Shown here: positions 25,282 to 34,812 of the stretch, one piece after another
Numbering within the stretch: the stretch's first letter is position 1
Layout of the letters: the number at the start of each line of letters is the position of its first letter
DNA from: Roseivirga thermotolerans
GTDB lineage: Bacteria > Bacteroidota > Bacteroidia > Cytophagales > Cyclobacteriaceae
DNA: 64,000 bases
Direction: 5' to 3'
NCBI RefSeq assembly: GCF_014653175.1
Contig: NZ_BNAG01000001.1
Coordinates: 744,001 to 808,000, forward strand
Made by a program: the position numbers and the translations under genes
Notes under the pieces: model-generated
Databases searched by the model: none
What the model saw: the letters and a program-made list of their open reading frames with translations, nothing else
What the model was told of the DNA's origin: nothing

Positions 25282-26910
25282 ATGAAAACGCTGCTTCTCC
25301 TTGTCAGTTTCTTTTGGCAAACGGCACAGCAACCGATGGTTGTTGATAGTGCGGTACAACAAAAGACCATTCACCCTATGGTTGAAAAGGGTGGGTTTCC
25401 GGTAGATGCCGATTCTACCATCTTTCTGTTTAAAGGTATTGGCCCATACTCTCTGGAAGAACGGGCAGCCCGCGTACGCGAGAAGCTCACCGCACTGGAA
25501 AACGTAAACCTGGATATTACTCCGCTTAAAGTGGAGTATAATCAGGAGGTTAACGACATTCTGTGCCAAGACCAAATTATACTTAGTATAAACGATGCCG
25601 ATGCGCAGGCCCTGGGCCTTAGCCGCAGAGCTACCACAGAGTATTACAAAGACTTATTGAAGAATGCCCTTACTCAGGAAGAAGAAGGCTTTAGTAACCT
25701 GCTATTTGTAAATATTGGTATAGCCCTGCTCATTATAGGGCTGTTTATTTTTGGTTTAAAGTACTATAACCGCCTGTTCAGACTGCTGGCTTTTAAGCTA
25801 CAGGCACAAAAAGGCAAGGTTTTTAAAGGCTTTAAGGTAAAGCAATATGAATTGCTCACTGTAGAGAAGCAACTGCTTATAGCCGGTTGGCTGCTCACTG
25901 TGGCGAAATATGCCCTACTCCTTTTTATTATTTATCTGCTGCTGCCGGCACTTTTTGCTCTTTTCCCATGGACCCAGGGCCTGGCCAATAAGCTTATACA
26001 CTATGTGGTAGACCCGCTGGTTGCCTTAGGCCACAAAATAGTGGGATATATCCCTAACCTGCTGTTTATCATAGTTATAGTGGTTATTTTAAAATACTTC
26101 CTCAAGTTGCTTAGCTTCTTTAAAAAAGAGGTAGCCACAGGCAGACTGGAAATTAAGGGCTTTTACCCGGAGTGGGCGAGCCCCACTTTTAATATTGTGA
26201 GGGCTATCTTTATTGCTCTTGCTTTTATTGGTATTTGGCCCCTGTTGCCCATGAGCAACTCAGAGATATTCAAAGGGGTTTCTACCTTTTTTGGTTTGTT
26301 AGTAGCATTGGGTGGTGCCGGAGCATTCTCTAATATTATTGCCGGGTTGGTGATTACTTATATGCGGTCGTTTAAAATTGGCGACCGTGTAAAAATTGGT
26401 GAGGTAATTGGCGATGTGAAGGAAAAGGCTTTACTCAACACTAAAATAAAAACCATTAAAAACGAGATCATCACCATTCCCAATTCGCAGATGATCAACA
26501 GCCACACCATAAACTACACCACCGCCAATGAAGAAGAAGGCCTTATATTGCATACCACAGTAACTATTGGCTACGATGTGCCGTGGCGCGAAGTACACAA
26601 GCTGCTGGTAGAGGCCGCTCTGGCTACTGAGCATATAAAGAAAAAGCCACATCCGTTTGTGCTGCAAACCAGCCTGGACGATTTCTATGTGAGCTACCAG
26701 CTCAATGCCCGTACGCGTGAGATTCAGAAAATGGCACTAATTTATTCGGAGCTGCACAAAAATATTCAGGACAAGTTTAATGAGGCTGGGGTAGAAATTA
26801 TGTCGCCACATTATGGCGCGCATAGAGATGGTAATCAAAGCACCATTCCGCAAAGCTATTTGCCGGAAGATTATAGAGCCCCTAGTTTCAGGATCAAAAC
26901 TGAAGAATGA
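25282..26910 (+). CDS. MscS-family mechanosensitive ion channel
   Basis: 542 residues. A signal-peptide-like start (MKTLLLLVSFFWQTAQQ) leads to a periplasmic region of about 130 residues. Hydrophobic helices follow at about 145-165, 205-235, 250-275 and 310-330. The pore helix and beta domain are recognisable: FGLLVALGGAGAFSNIIAGLVITYMRSFKIGDRVKIGEVIGDV, then IPNSQMINSHTINY. It should open under membrane tension during osmotic downshock. It overlaps the following channel gene by 4 bp (ATGA), forming an operon of three membrane proteins. Confidence 0.93.
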   Translation: MKTLLLLVSFFWQTAQQPMVVDSAVQQKTIHPMVEKGGFPVDADSTIFLFKGIGPYSLEERAARVREKLTALENVNLDITPLKVEYNQEVNDILCQDQIILSINDADAQALGLSRRATTEYYKDLLKNALTQEEEGFSNLLFVNIGIALLIIGLFIFGLKYYNRLFRLLAFKLQAQKGKVFKGFKVKQYELLTVEKQLLIAGWLLTVAKYALLLFIIYLLLPALFALFPWTQGLANKLIHYVVDPLVALGHKIVGYIPNLLFIIVIVVILKYFLKLLSFFKKEVATGRLEIKGFYPEWASPTFNIVRAIFIALAFIGIWPLLPMSNSEIFKGVSTFFGLLVALGGAGAFSNIIAGLVITYMRSFKIGDRVKIGEVIGDVKEKALLNTKIKTIKNEIITIPNSQMINSHTINYTTANEEEGLILHTTVTIGYDVPWREVHKLLVEAALATEHIKKKPHPFVLQTSLDDFYVSYQLNARTREIQKMALIYSELHKNIQDKFNEAGVEIMSPHYGAHRDGNQSTIPQSYLPEDYRAPSFRIKTEE

Positions 26911-27707
26911 GTTTTAGAAAGAAGCTTTATATAATCATATTCGGTACAGATACACCAGCAGGTAAGGCTTTCGATGTCGGCCTGCTGATTGCTATTCTCA
27001 TTAGCGTATTGGCCGTAATGCTGGAAAGTGTTTACAGCATTAACCAGCGGTATGGCATATTTTTTAAGTATCTGGAGTGGTTTTTTACGGTAATTTTTAG
27101 CTTGGAGTACATTGTGAGAATCTACGTAACCGACAAAAGAAGAAGGTACATCTTCAGCTTTTACGGACTCATAGACTTACTGTCTCTACTGCCCACTTAC
27201 CTTAGTTTCTTTTTTGCCGGAACACAATATCTGCTCATTATCCGGGCTATGCGATTGCTGCGTGTATTCCGAATTTTAAAACTTGGGCGCTTTGTTGGTG
27301 AGGGAGAACAACTGGGTAGGGCAATCAAAGCCAGTAGACACAAGATTACGGTATTTATGGGTACTGTGCTTATGCTGGTAATCATGCTGGGCACGGTAAT
27401 GTATCTGGTGGAAGGTAGAGAGAATGGTTTTAGCAGTATTCCGCTGAGCATTTACTGGGCCATTGTTACGCTCACCACTGTGGGTTATGGAGACATTGCT
27501 CCGCAAACCATTCTCGGCCAAACCATAGCTTCTTTTGTAATGATTTTGGGCTATGCCATTATTGCTGTTCCCACAGGAATTGTTACCGTAGAGCTTCAGA
27601 AAGACCAAAACAAACAGAAAGAAAAAGCATGCCTGAAGTGCGCCTCGAAAGGCCATGACAGTGAGGCGCTATTTTGTAAATTTTGTGGAGAAAAGCTGCC
27701 GGTATGA
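26907..27707 (+). CDS. Voltage-gated potassium channel-like protein with C-terminal zinc ribbon
   Basis: 266 residues with six transmembrane helices. S4 carries spaced arginines (IIRAMRLLRVFRILKLGRF), the selectivity filter is TLTTVGYGDIAP, and S6 is IASFVMILGYAIIAVPTGIV. This is the Kv/KCNQ-type bacterial layout. The C-terminal tail has two CxxC pairs (CLKCASKGHDSEALFCKFCG, residues about 243-262), a zinc ribbon that may control gating or assembly. It overlaps mscS upstream (ATGA) and the hemolysin III gene downstream (ATGA). Confidence 0.92.
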   Translation: MSFRKKLYIIIFGTDTPAGKAFDVGLLIAILISVLAVMLESVYSINQRYGIFFKYLEWFFTVIFSLEYIVRIYVTDKRRRYIFSFYGLIDLLSLLPTYLSFFFAGTQYLLIIRAMRLLRVFRILKLGRFVGEGEQLGRAIKASRHKITVFMGTVLMLVIMLGTVMYLVEGRENGFSSIPLSIYWAIVTLTTVGYGDIAPQTILGQTIASFVMILGYAIIAVPTGIVTVELQKDQNKQKEKACLKCASKGHDSEALFCKFCGEKLPV

Positions 27708-28354
27708 AAAAGCCTGCAACTACAGAAGCCTATAGCCCAAAAGAGGAACTTGCCAATGCCCTTTCGCATGGTTTAGGCATATTGGCCGGCATTGGTGGAA
27801 TGATTTACCTGTTTACTAAGCATCAGGAGATTGATTCCTCGGTGTTTTGGAGTTGTCTGGTTTTTCTGCTCTCCGTGGTCACGCTTTATCTGGCTTCAAC
27901 ACTCTACCACAGTGTGAAGAGTAAGAAACAGAAACTTCTGTTCAAAAAACTCGATCATATTTCTATTTACCTGCTAATTGCCGGCACCTTTACTCCCTTT
28001 TGTTGGGGGGTGCTGGGCCACACAGCACTGGGCAAAAACCTGCTTTGGGCCATTTGGCTAATTGCGCTTGCGGGTATTGTTTTTAAAGTTTTTTACACGG
28101 GTAAACTAGAAAAGCTCTCGTTGGCCTCTTACTTGGGTATGGGATGGCTGGGCTTCGTGATGTTCGATGAGCTGGCCACCGTGCTTAATGCTCAGGTGGT
28201 AAACCTTATGCTTTGTGGTGGGCTGTCGTATACGACAGGAGTCATTTTTTATGTCATGAAAAAGCTCCCCTTCCACCATGCCATATGGCATCTATTTGTG
28301 TTGGGGGGAACAGGGTTTCATCTGTATGCCATTCTTACCTACGTGGTGGGTTAG
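27704..28354 (+). CDS. Hemolysin III / PAQR-family membrane protein
   Basis: 216 residues from the ATG at 27704 that overlaps the upstream stop as ATGA. Seven hydrophobic helices are visible. Family residues include EELANALSHGLGILAGI near the start (Glu, His), LYLASTLYHS with Ser/His, KKLDHISIYLLIAGTFTPF, and a C-terminal H-x3-H (FHHAIWHLFVLGGTGFH), which form the metal site of the CREST superfamily. Despite the name, a hydrolase or membrane-lipid role is more likely than haemolysis. Last gene of the channel operon. Confidence 0.9.
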   Translation: MKKPATTEAYSPKEELANALSHGLGILAGIGGMIYLFTKHQEIDSSVFWSCLVFLLSVVTLYLASTLYHSVKSKKQKLLFKKLDHISIYLLIAGTFTPFCWGVLGHTALGKNLLWAIWLIALAGIVFKVFYTGKLEKLSLASYLGMGWLGFVMFDELATVLNAQVVNLMLCGGLSYTTGVIFYVMKKLPFHHAIWHLFVLGGTGFHLYAILTYVVG

Positions 28355-28359
28355 TAGCC

Positions 28360-29367
28360 CTATTCGTATTGTACATAGTTTTCCCACTTTTCAATTACCG
28401 CCCTGAAATCGTCCGGTAGCTCTGAGTCGAACTGCACAAACTTACCCGATACCGGATGCTTAAAGCCTAGCGATTTGGCATGGAGGGCTTGTCTCGGCAT
28501 GAGCTTAAAGGCATTTTCTACAAATGCCTTATACTTAGAGAATTGAGTTCCTTTTAGCACTTTATCGCCTCCATAGGTAGCATCGTTAAACAACGGATGG
28601 CCAATGTGCTTCATATGTGCCCTAATTTGGTGTGTTCTGCCCGTTTCCAGATTACACTGAATGAGGGATACGTACCGAAGATCTTTCAGTACTTTATAGT
28701 GTGTAATGGCATTTCTTCCGCGAGAACCATCTTCAATGGCCACTGTTACTCGTCTGTCTTTTTCGCTTCTGCCCAAATGCACATCTATGGTTCCTTTCTC
28801 TTGTGCTGGCACACCCCAAACCAGCGCATAGTAGGTTCTTTCTATGCTATGATCGAAAAACTGTTTGGCCAGGCTATTCATAGCCTTATCGGTTTTAGCA
28901 ATTACCAGAAGGCCCGAGGTGTCTTTGTCTATCCTATGCACCAGTCCGGGGCGTCCATCATTACCTTCCATGGTGGGCAACTGCTGAAAGTGGTAAGCCA
29001 ATGCATTCACCAAAGTGCCTGTCCAGTTATTATAGGCCGGGTGCACCACCATACCCGCTTCCTTATTTACGACCAGTATATGATCGTCTTCGTAGGCAAT
29101 ATTGAGCGGAATATTTTCAGGAACTACATCGGTGTCACGCGGTGGCTCCGGCAGTTCCACCACAATTTCATCGCCCGGATGTACCTTGTAATTGGGTTTT
29201 ACCTCTTTACCATTTACCTTGACAAAACCATCTTTAATGCCCTGTTGCACCTTATTGCGGGTTACGTTGGGTAGTCGGTCCATCAAAAACTTATCGATAC
29301 GATACGGCTCCTGGCCTGGGTCGCACACCAGTCTGTGATGCTCAAAAAGCTCTTCCTGTTCTTCCAT
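28360..29367 (-). CDS. RluA-family pseudouridine synthase (RluD-like)
   Basis: 335 residues. An S4 RNA-binding domain (YRIDKFLMDRLPNVTRNKVQQGIKDGFVKVNGKEVK-type) occupies about 20-75. The catalytic domain has GLVHRIDKDTSGLLVIAKT, with the nucleophilic Asp of HRIDKDTSG, and LETGRTHQIRAHMKHIGHPLFNDATYGG. RluD converts uridines in helix 69 of 23S rRNA to pseudouridine. It is convergent with the hemolysin III gene (5-bp gap) and divergent from the PLP enzyme. Confidence 0.95.
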   Translation of the reverse strand: MEEQEELFEHHRLVCDPGQEPYRIDKFLMDRLPNVTRNKVQQGIKDGFVKVNGKEVKPNYKVHPGDEIVVELPEPPRDTDVVPENIPLNIAYEDDHILVVNKEAGMVVHPAYNNWTGTLVNALAYHFQQLPTMEGNDGRPGLVHRIDKDTSGLLVIAKTDKAMNSLAKQFFDHSIERTYYALVWGVPAQEKGTIDVHLGRSEKDRRVTVAIEDGSRGRNAITHYKVLKDLRYVSLIQCNLETGRTHQIRAHMKHIGHPLFNDATYGGDKVLKGTQFSKYKAFVENAFKLMPRQALHAKSLGFKHPVSGKFVQFDSELPDDFRAVIEKWENYVQYE

Positions 29368-29498
29368 TCAGCTACAAATTTAGGTCAATAATTGACAATC
29401 GCATTTGAGAAAATTCTATTCACCTCTCTTCTCGCTTGTTTATATGGGTGCCCAACTCAGAAAGATTAACCAATTGGCGTATTTTGTATGTTTGCCTC

Positions 29499-30398
29499 AT
29501 GAACTTTTCAGTGATCAACGAACGGCTTCCGATAGAAAAATTACTTCACCCGATTGCTGAAGAGAACCAGGTAGACTTGCGAATTCTACGGTTGGATAAA
29601 ACCCACCCCAAAATTTCGGGAAACAAGTGGTTTAAGCTGAAGCATAATTTAATGCAGGCCAATAAAGAGGGCTTCACCTCCCTTCTAACTTTTGGAGGAG
29701 CTTATTCGAATCATATTTATGCCGTTGCTGCAGCAGCTAACCTCTTCGGGTTTAGGAGCATTGGCCTAATTCGCGGAGAAGCTCAGCAGTCTCTCAACCC
29801 TACCTTACAATTTGCCCAAGAACAGGGTATGCAACTGAGGTATGTAGATAGAACCAGCTACAGGGCTAAGGACACGCCTGAGTTTCTAGAGAGGCTCAGA
29901 GATGAGTTTGGCTATTTCTACCTTATTCCTGAAGGGGGAACCAATACGCAGGCCATCAGAGGCTCACAAGAGATAGCCGCACACATTCCCGAAAGCTTCG
30001 ATTATTATTGCTTGCCTGTTGGTACCGGAGGCACTATGGCGGGCTTAATAACGGGCTTGCAAAATAGGGGGCAGGTTGTAGGTTTCAGTGCCTTGAAAGG
30101 TTCTTTTTTGGCCGGTGAAGTCAATCGTCTGTTAGAATACTGTGGAGCTAAGCACCACCACAATTGGTTTGTACAGAACAATTACCATTTTGGAGGCTAT
30201 GCCAAAGTAAAGCCAGAGTTGATGCAGTTTATAAAAACCATGGAGGCCGAATTTGACCTTTTACTCGACCCTGTGTATACCGGAAAAATGCTTTATGGTA
30301 TGCTGGATATGATTCACAAAGGAGAAATTAAGAAGGGCTCTAAGGTGCTGGCCATCCACACCGGGGGGCTTCAGGGTAGAGCTGGTTTTGGACTCTAA
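29499..30398 (+). CDS. ACC deaminase / D-cysteine desulfhydrase-like PLP enzyme
   Basis: 299 residues from the ATG at 29499 (MNFSVINERLPIEKLL). It is a fold-type II PLP protein: KISGNKWFKLKHNL carries the PLP Lys, LLTFGGAYSNHIYAVAAAA the phosphate-near loop, and LPVGTGGTMAGLITGL the glycine-rich phosphate cup. Substrate cannot be decided between D-cysteine and 1-aminocyclopropane-1-carboxylate. A perfect -7-like TATGTTTG lies at 29487-29494, so close that the mRNA may be nearly leaderless. Its stop overlaps that of radA on the other strand (CTAA). Confidence 0.88.
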   Translation: MNFSVINERLPIEKLLHPIAEENQVDLRILRLDKTHPKISGNKWFKLKHNLMQANKEGFTSLLTFGGAYSNHIYAVAAAANLFGFRSIGLIRGEAQQSLNPTLQFAQEQGMQLRYVDRTSYRAKDTPEFLERLRDEFGYFYLIPEGGTNTQAIRGSQEIAAHIPESFDYYCLPVGTGGTMAGLITGLQNRGQVVGFSALKGSFLAGEVNRLLEYCGAKHHHNWFVQNNYHFGGYAKVKPELMQFIKTMEAEFDLLLDPVYTGKMLYGMLDMIHKGEIKKGSKVLAIHTGGLQGRAGFGL

Positions 30399-31768
30399 CC
30401 CATTAGGTCTTCAAATACCTCCTTGAGTTTCGAAAACGGCTTTATGTTTACCTTTTTGCCCTTTAGGTCTAGCCCTTTGGTGTTGAACTTTGAAATATAG
30501 ATTTCTTTAAAACCCAGCTTTTCTGCCTCGGCAATTCTACTCTCAATACGATTCACGGCTCTAATCTCCCCTCCCAGGCCAACTTCTGCGGCAAAGGCCA
30601 CTTTATCGGAGATGGCTATGTCGTGATATGCGCTTACCAGAGAAGCACAAACGGCCAGGTCGAGGGCAGGCTCATCTATACGTATACCCCCGGCAACGTT
30701 CAGAAATACATCCTGTGCACCAAACCGAAGGCCTCCACGTTTTTCAAGCACAGCCAATAGCATGTTGAGCCTCTTGGCATCAAAGCCCGTTGAACTGCGT
30801 TGTGGCGTGCCGTATGTAGCTGAGCTTACCAACGATTGTATTTCTATAAGCAATGGCCTGTTACCTTCAATGGTGGCACCAATAGCTATGCCGGTCAGGT
30901 CATCAGCCTTCTGAGAAATAAGAATTTCCGATGGATTCGAAACCTGACGCAATCCATTGGTTTGCATTTCGTAAATACCCAACTCAGATGTAGAGCCAAA
31001 CCGGTTCTTCACAGTCCGCAAAATGCGGTACGAGAGGTGCCTGTCTCCTTCGAATTGCAACACCGTATCTACCATGTGCTCCAACACCTTTGGCCCGGCT
31101 ATGCTTCCTTCTTTTGTAATGTGACCTATTAGAAAAACAGGTGTTTGGGTTTCCTTGGCAAACTTCATTAACTCTCCGGTGCACTCCCTGACTTGCGACA
31201 CAGAGCCGGCTGCACTTTCTATTCTTTCAGTATGTAAAGTCTGGATAGAGTCTATAATAAGTAAATCAGGCTTTATATTTTTGATCTGATAGAAGATGTT
31301 TTGTGTATTAGTTTCGGAAAGTACAAAACATTGGTCTGTTTGAATGCCTATGCGCTCTGCCCTCATCTTAATCTGTTGCTGGCTTTCTTCTCCACTTACA
31401 TAGAGTACTTTCTTCTTGCGTGCGGCCAAGGCCAACTGAAGCATGAGTGTAGATTTACCAATGCCTGGTTCGCCACCAATGAGCACCAATGAGCCGGCCA
31501 CAATACCTCCTCCCAACGCCCTGTTCAGCTCGTTATCGTAGGTAATGAGTCGCTCTTCCGAGCTTTTTTCTACTTCCCGAATATTCACTGGTTTTTGATG
31601 CACGCGTGCGCCCGAATCTTCGCGCCACGAGGTTTCAGCTGTTTTGGTTTTGGAAATAACTTCTTCGGAGTAGGTGTTCCACTCGTTGCAAGAGGGACAT
31701 TTGCCTATCCACTTGGCGGAAGAGGCACCACAATTTTGGCAGATGTATACCGACTTTGCTTTAGCCAT
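30395..31768 (-). CDS. radA: DNA repair protein RadA
   Basis: 457 residues. The C4 zinc finger is C10-x2-C13 and C24-x2-C27. Walker A is GGEPGIGKSTL near residue 98-107. The RadA-specific KNRFG motif (VKNRFGSTSELG) lies near residue 254, and the C-terminal Lon-like domain contains DVFLNVAGGIRIDEPALDLAV. RadA promotes branch migration of recombination intermediates. It is downstream of the SNF2 helicase gene on the same strand, with a 33-bp gap. Confidence 0.97.
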   Translation of the reverse strand: MAKAKSVYICQNCGASSAKWIGKCPSCNEWNTYSEEVISKTKTAETSWREDSGARVHQKPVNIREVEKSSEERLITYDNELNRALGGGIVAGSLVLIGGEPGIGKSTLMLQLALAARKKKVLYVSGEESQQQIKMRAERIGIQTDQCFVLSETNTQNIFYQIKNIKPDLLIIDSIQTLHTERIESAAGSVSQVRECTGELMKFAKETQTPVFLIGHITKEGSIAGPKVLEHMVDTVLQFEGDRHLSYRILRTVKNRFGSTSELGIYEMQTNGLRQVSNPSEILISQKADDLTGIAIGATIEGNRPLLIEIQSLVSSATYGTPQRSSTGFDAKRLNMLLAVLEKRGGLRFGAQDVFLNVAGGIRIDEPALDLAVCASLVSAYHDIAISDKVAFAAEVGLGGEIRAVNRIESRIAEAEKLGFKEIYISKFNTKGLDLKGKKVNIKPFSKLKEVFEDLMG

Positions 31769-31801
31769 AAGTATTCAATATAGTGCATCTGAACTGGAGC
31801 A

Positions 31802-34738
31802 TTACTGCAATAGCTCGGAAATGTCTTCGGCTGTCAACTTCTTAATAAAGCTCTCTTCGGTGGTTATCAACTCGTTGGCAAGCTTGAGTTTGTTTTTCTG
31901 CAAAGCCAGAATTTTTTCTTCTACCGAATTGCGGGTTATGAACTTATAGGTAAATACCGTTTTCTTTTGTCCAATTCGATGAGCTCTGTCAACCGCCTGC
32001 TCTTCAATGGCAGGGTTCCACCAGGGGTCTAGTAAAAACACATAGTCGGCCTTGGTCAAATTAAGACCCAACCCTCCGGCCTTTAGTGAAATAAGAAAAA
32101 CCTTTATATGGTCATTCTCCTGAAACTTTTCTACCTGCCCCTGCCTGTCCTTGGTTGACCCATCCAAATAAGCAAATTCTATCTGCTTGTCCTCAAGATA
32201 CTCGCGTATAAGTCCCAGGTGCTTAACAAACTGACTAAATATGAGAATCTTGTGGCCTTCGCTAATAGCCGACTCAATCATATAAGTAATGTCTTCCAGC
32301 TTGCCAGAGTCTCCGGTATAGTCTGGCTCTACCATTTTGGGATGATTGGCAATTTGCCTGAGTTTGGTAAGTCCCTGTAGCAAAAGCAATTGGGACTTTT
32401 TGATACCACTTTTTTCAATAGTATCGAGTATTTGGTTGCGATAGTGCGATTTTACCTCCTCGTATCTTTCTTCCTGCTCCGGGGTCATTTGACTATACTT
32501 CACACTCTCAAACTTTTCAGGCAAATCTTTGGCTACCTGCGACTTTTGTCTGCGGAGTATAAAGGGCTTAATAATGACATTGAGTTTGCGCGTTTTTTCC
32601 ACATCGGCCTTCTTCTCAATGGGTAGTTGAAACTCGTTTTTAAAATATTTGGCCGTACCGAGCAGGCCTGGGTTGATGAAGCTCATCTGAGACCACAGAT
32701 CAAAGGTGCTATTTTCTAAAGGTGTACCGGTAAGAATAAGCCTGTGTCTGGACTTGAGTTTGTTTACTGATTTGGCAATAAGCGAATCGGGGTTTTTTAT
32801 GGCCTGCGACTCATCGAGAATAACGTAGTTGAAGTAATAACTGGAAAGAATGTCTATATCGATACGGGTGATGCCGTATGAGGTAACCACCAAGTCGTAA
32901 TTGGCAAATTGTTCGGCATTTTTGTCTCTTCCGGTACCGGTATACACCAACACTTTGAGTTCGGGGGTAAACTTAGATGCTTCAATTTGCCAGTTGTAAA
33001 TAAGTGATGTCGGCATGATTAGCAGCGATGCCTGCTGCGAGATTAGCTCTTTTTGAGCTTGCAATAGGGCCAGTGTCTGAACGGTTTTACCCAAACCCAT
33101 ATCATCGGCAAGGCAACCTCCAAAGTTATACTCTGAAAGAAAGCGCATCCAGTTATAGCCCGCCTTCTGGTAGGGCCTTAACGTACCGGCAAAACCCTTT
33201 GGCACTTCATAATCTTCTATTTCTTCAAACCCTTGCAGCTTATGAAGCTTTCTATTCATGCTCACTTGAGCTAAGTTGCCATTGTGCAGGTCTTGAACCA
33301 GTGAGAGGTGGTGTTTTCTGAGCTTTAGCACCTTGCTGTCTCCTGTTTCTTCCATAAAGGCAAACAGTTCTGCATAGTCTTTAATCCATGCTTCCGGAAT
33401 TACAGCAACTTCACCATTGGGGAGTTTTATCTCTCTTTTTTGCCGGTTAATGAGTTTGCGCAGTTCCTGAAAGGAGATTTCGAACTGACCAAAGCGCACA
33501 ATGGCCTTAATATCGAACCAGTCGATTCCCTCTTCTACCTTAATTTCCAATACCGATTCTCCAACAAAGTATTTCTTTCGCTCGGTATCGGTTTGTTTGA
33601 GCAAAATTCCGCGCTCACTCAAAAACTCGCTATGCTCATTGAGCCAGTTAAAGGCCTGAGATCTCGACATTGTTGCCCTTCCGTTCTGGATTTTAAGACC
33701 TCTCTTTTGTAATTCGTTAACGGTTTCAGTCTCCAGGGCTGCATTGCGACTCACTTTGTGGAAAATGTAAGAACCGTTTTGCTTTTCCAGTTTTACTGAA
33801 GCCGTTGGTTGCTTCTCGTAAGAGAATTGGTATGGCCCGTAGTTGAATCCCAGTTTGAATAGGATCTTTGAATCTTCCTGGTCTTGAACAGCCGAATGGC
33901 CCGAGGGTTTATCGAAAAGAGTTCCATTACTTGCCTGAACAAGTTCTGAAAAATTAATGACCGGCTGAGTCTCATACTTTACTGAGTTGATCTCAAAACC
34001 TTTGGCATACACATCGAAGCTAGCCACCAATTGGGTCACGAATTTTTGATAATAGGTTTCTTCTACCTTTTGAGGAATTACAATGAATTTCTTGTTGAGA
34101 AATGGCTTGAGTTTGTTGCCATCAATGTTTTTTTCGAAGCTAATGAGTTTGTCCTCTACCACCATCCAGCCCGGTTCTGAACAAACCAGGTAGGCTCCTT
34201 TATATTGCCAGTCCAGTTTTTCGCCATACAGCTTAATGGTCGGAAAATAATGGGTATTGTCTTCGTTTCTTCTAAAATGAAAAAGTACCGAGGCCTTTTC
34301 TTCTATCCAGTGAATTTGCTTCCAGGCCGGCTCACCATCACGGCCCATTTCAAAAATCATTTTTCCTCCCAGCAACTCCAGAATTTTGGCCCTTCTTATT
34401 TCCAGATACTGCTCAATTGTTTCCTGCAGTACTTTGTCTCCACGCTCTTTATCATATACTTTCAGAAAGAAGTCTTCCGGTTTGGTCTTTTTCTTATAGA
34501 ACTTAAGTACCACGGCCTCCTGCTGTATTTCATCCATTAGCTTTATGAGCTTGTAATCGTTCTCATCAAGTCCGGAAGCAAACTCCGGTGCATTTTTGGA
34601 CGATATGTTCTGATGTTGCAGGGTGAGCCTTCCCTTATCATCGAGCTGTATAACAAAAGACTCGAACAAGTACCCTAAATACTCGTGCTGATAAAGGGAG
34701 TATATTAACTGGAAAGGTTGAGCTGTAGATACCTTCAT
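31802..34738 (-). CDS. SNF2-family DEAD/DEAH-box helicase
   Basis: 978 residues. The N-terminal 480 residues are a family-specific region with little motif content. The SWI2/SNF2 ATPase is in the second half: LADDMGLGKTVQTLALL (Walker A, about 560), VILDESQAIKN (motif II), LTGTPLENSTFDLWSQMSFINPG (motif III), and the helicase C part LDGSTKDRQGQVEKF, SLKAGGLGLNLTKADYVFLLDPWWNPAIEEQAVDRAHRIGQ (motifs V-VI). It probably moves proteins on DNA or RNA polymerase, as RapA-like enzymes do. Upstream of radA, consistent with a DNA-maintenance role. Confidence 0.93.
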   Translation of the reverse strand: MKVSTAQPFQLIYSLYQHEYLGYLFESFVIQLDDKGRLTLQHQNISSKNAPEFASGLDENDYKLIKLMDEIQQEAVVLKFYKKKTKPEDFFLKVYDKERGDKVLQETIEQYLEIRRAKILELLGGKMIFEMGRDGEPAWKQIHWIEEKASVLFHFRRNEDNTHYFPTIKLYGEKLDWQYKGAYLVCSEPGWMVVEDKLISFEKNIDGNKLKPFLNKKFIVIPQKVEETYYQKFVTQLVASFDVYAKGFEINSVKYETQPVINFSELVQASNGTLFDKPSGHSAVQDQEDSKILFKLGFNYGPYQFSYEKQPTASVKLEKQNGSYIFHKVSRNAALETETVNELQKRGLKIQNGRATMSRSQAFNWLNEHSEFLSERGILLKQTDTERKKYFVGESVLEIKVEEGIDWFDIKAIVRFGQFEISFQELRKLINRQKREIKLPNGEVAVIPEAWIKDYAELFAFMEETGDSKVLKLRKHHLSLVQDLHNGNLAQVSMNRKLHKLQGFEEIEDYEVPKGFAGTLRPYQKAGYNWMRFLSEYNFGGCLADDMGLGKTVQTLALLQAQKELISQQASLLIMPTSLIYNWQIEASKFTPELKVLVYTGTGRDKNAEQFANYDLVVTSYGITRIDIDILSSYYFNYVILDESQAIKNPDSLIAKSVNKLKSRHRLILTGTPLENSTFDLWSQMSFINPGLLGTAKYFKNEFQLPIEKKADVEKTRKLNVIIKPFILRRQKSQVAKDLPEKFESVKYSQMTPEQEERYEEVKSHYRNQILDTIEKSGIKKSQLLLLQGLTKLRQIANHPKMVEPDYTGDSGKLEDITYMIESAISEGHKILIFSQFVKHLGLIREYLEDKQIEFAYLDGSTKDRQGQVEKFQENDHIKVFLISLKAGGLGLNLTKADYVFLLDPWWNPAIEEQAVDRAHRIGQKKTVFTYKFITRNSVEEKILALQKNKLKLANELITTEESFIKKLTAEDISELLQ

Positions 34739-34812
34739 TTTTTGTTTAGACCGATTCGCAAAATAATGCTTTTAGGCCTTTCTTAAAAAACGAATTGTGA
34801 CGATAGTAGAAA

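Noticed and set aside
28597-29274. Plus-strand frame of 225 codons opposite the pseudouridine synthase
   Set aside because: It is fully antisense to the RluD-type domains, which carry clear motifs.
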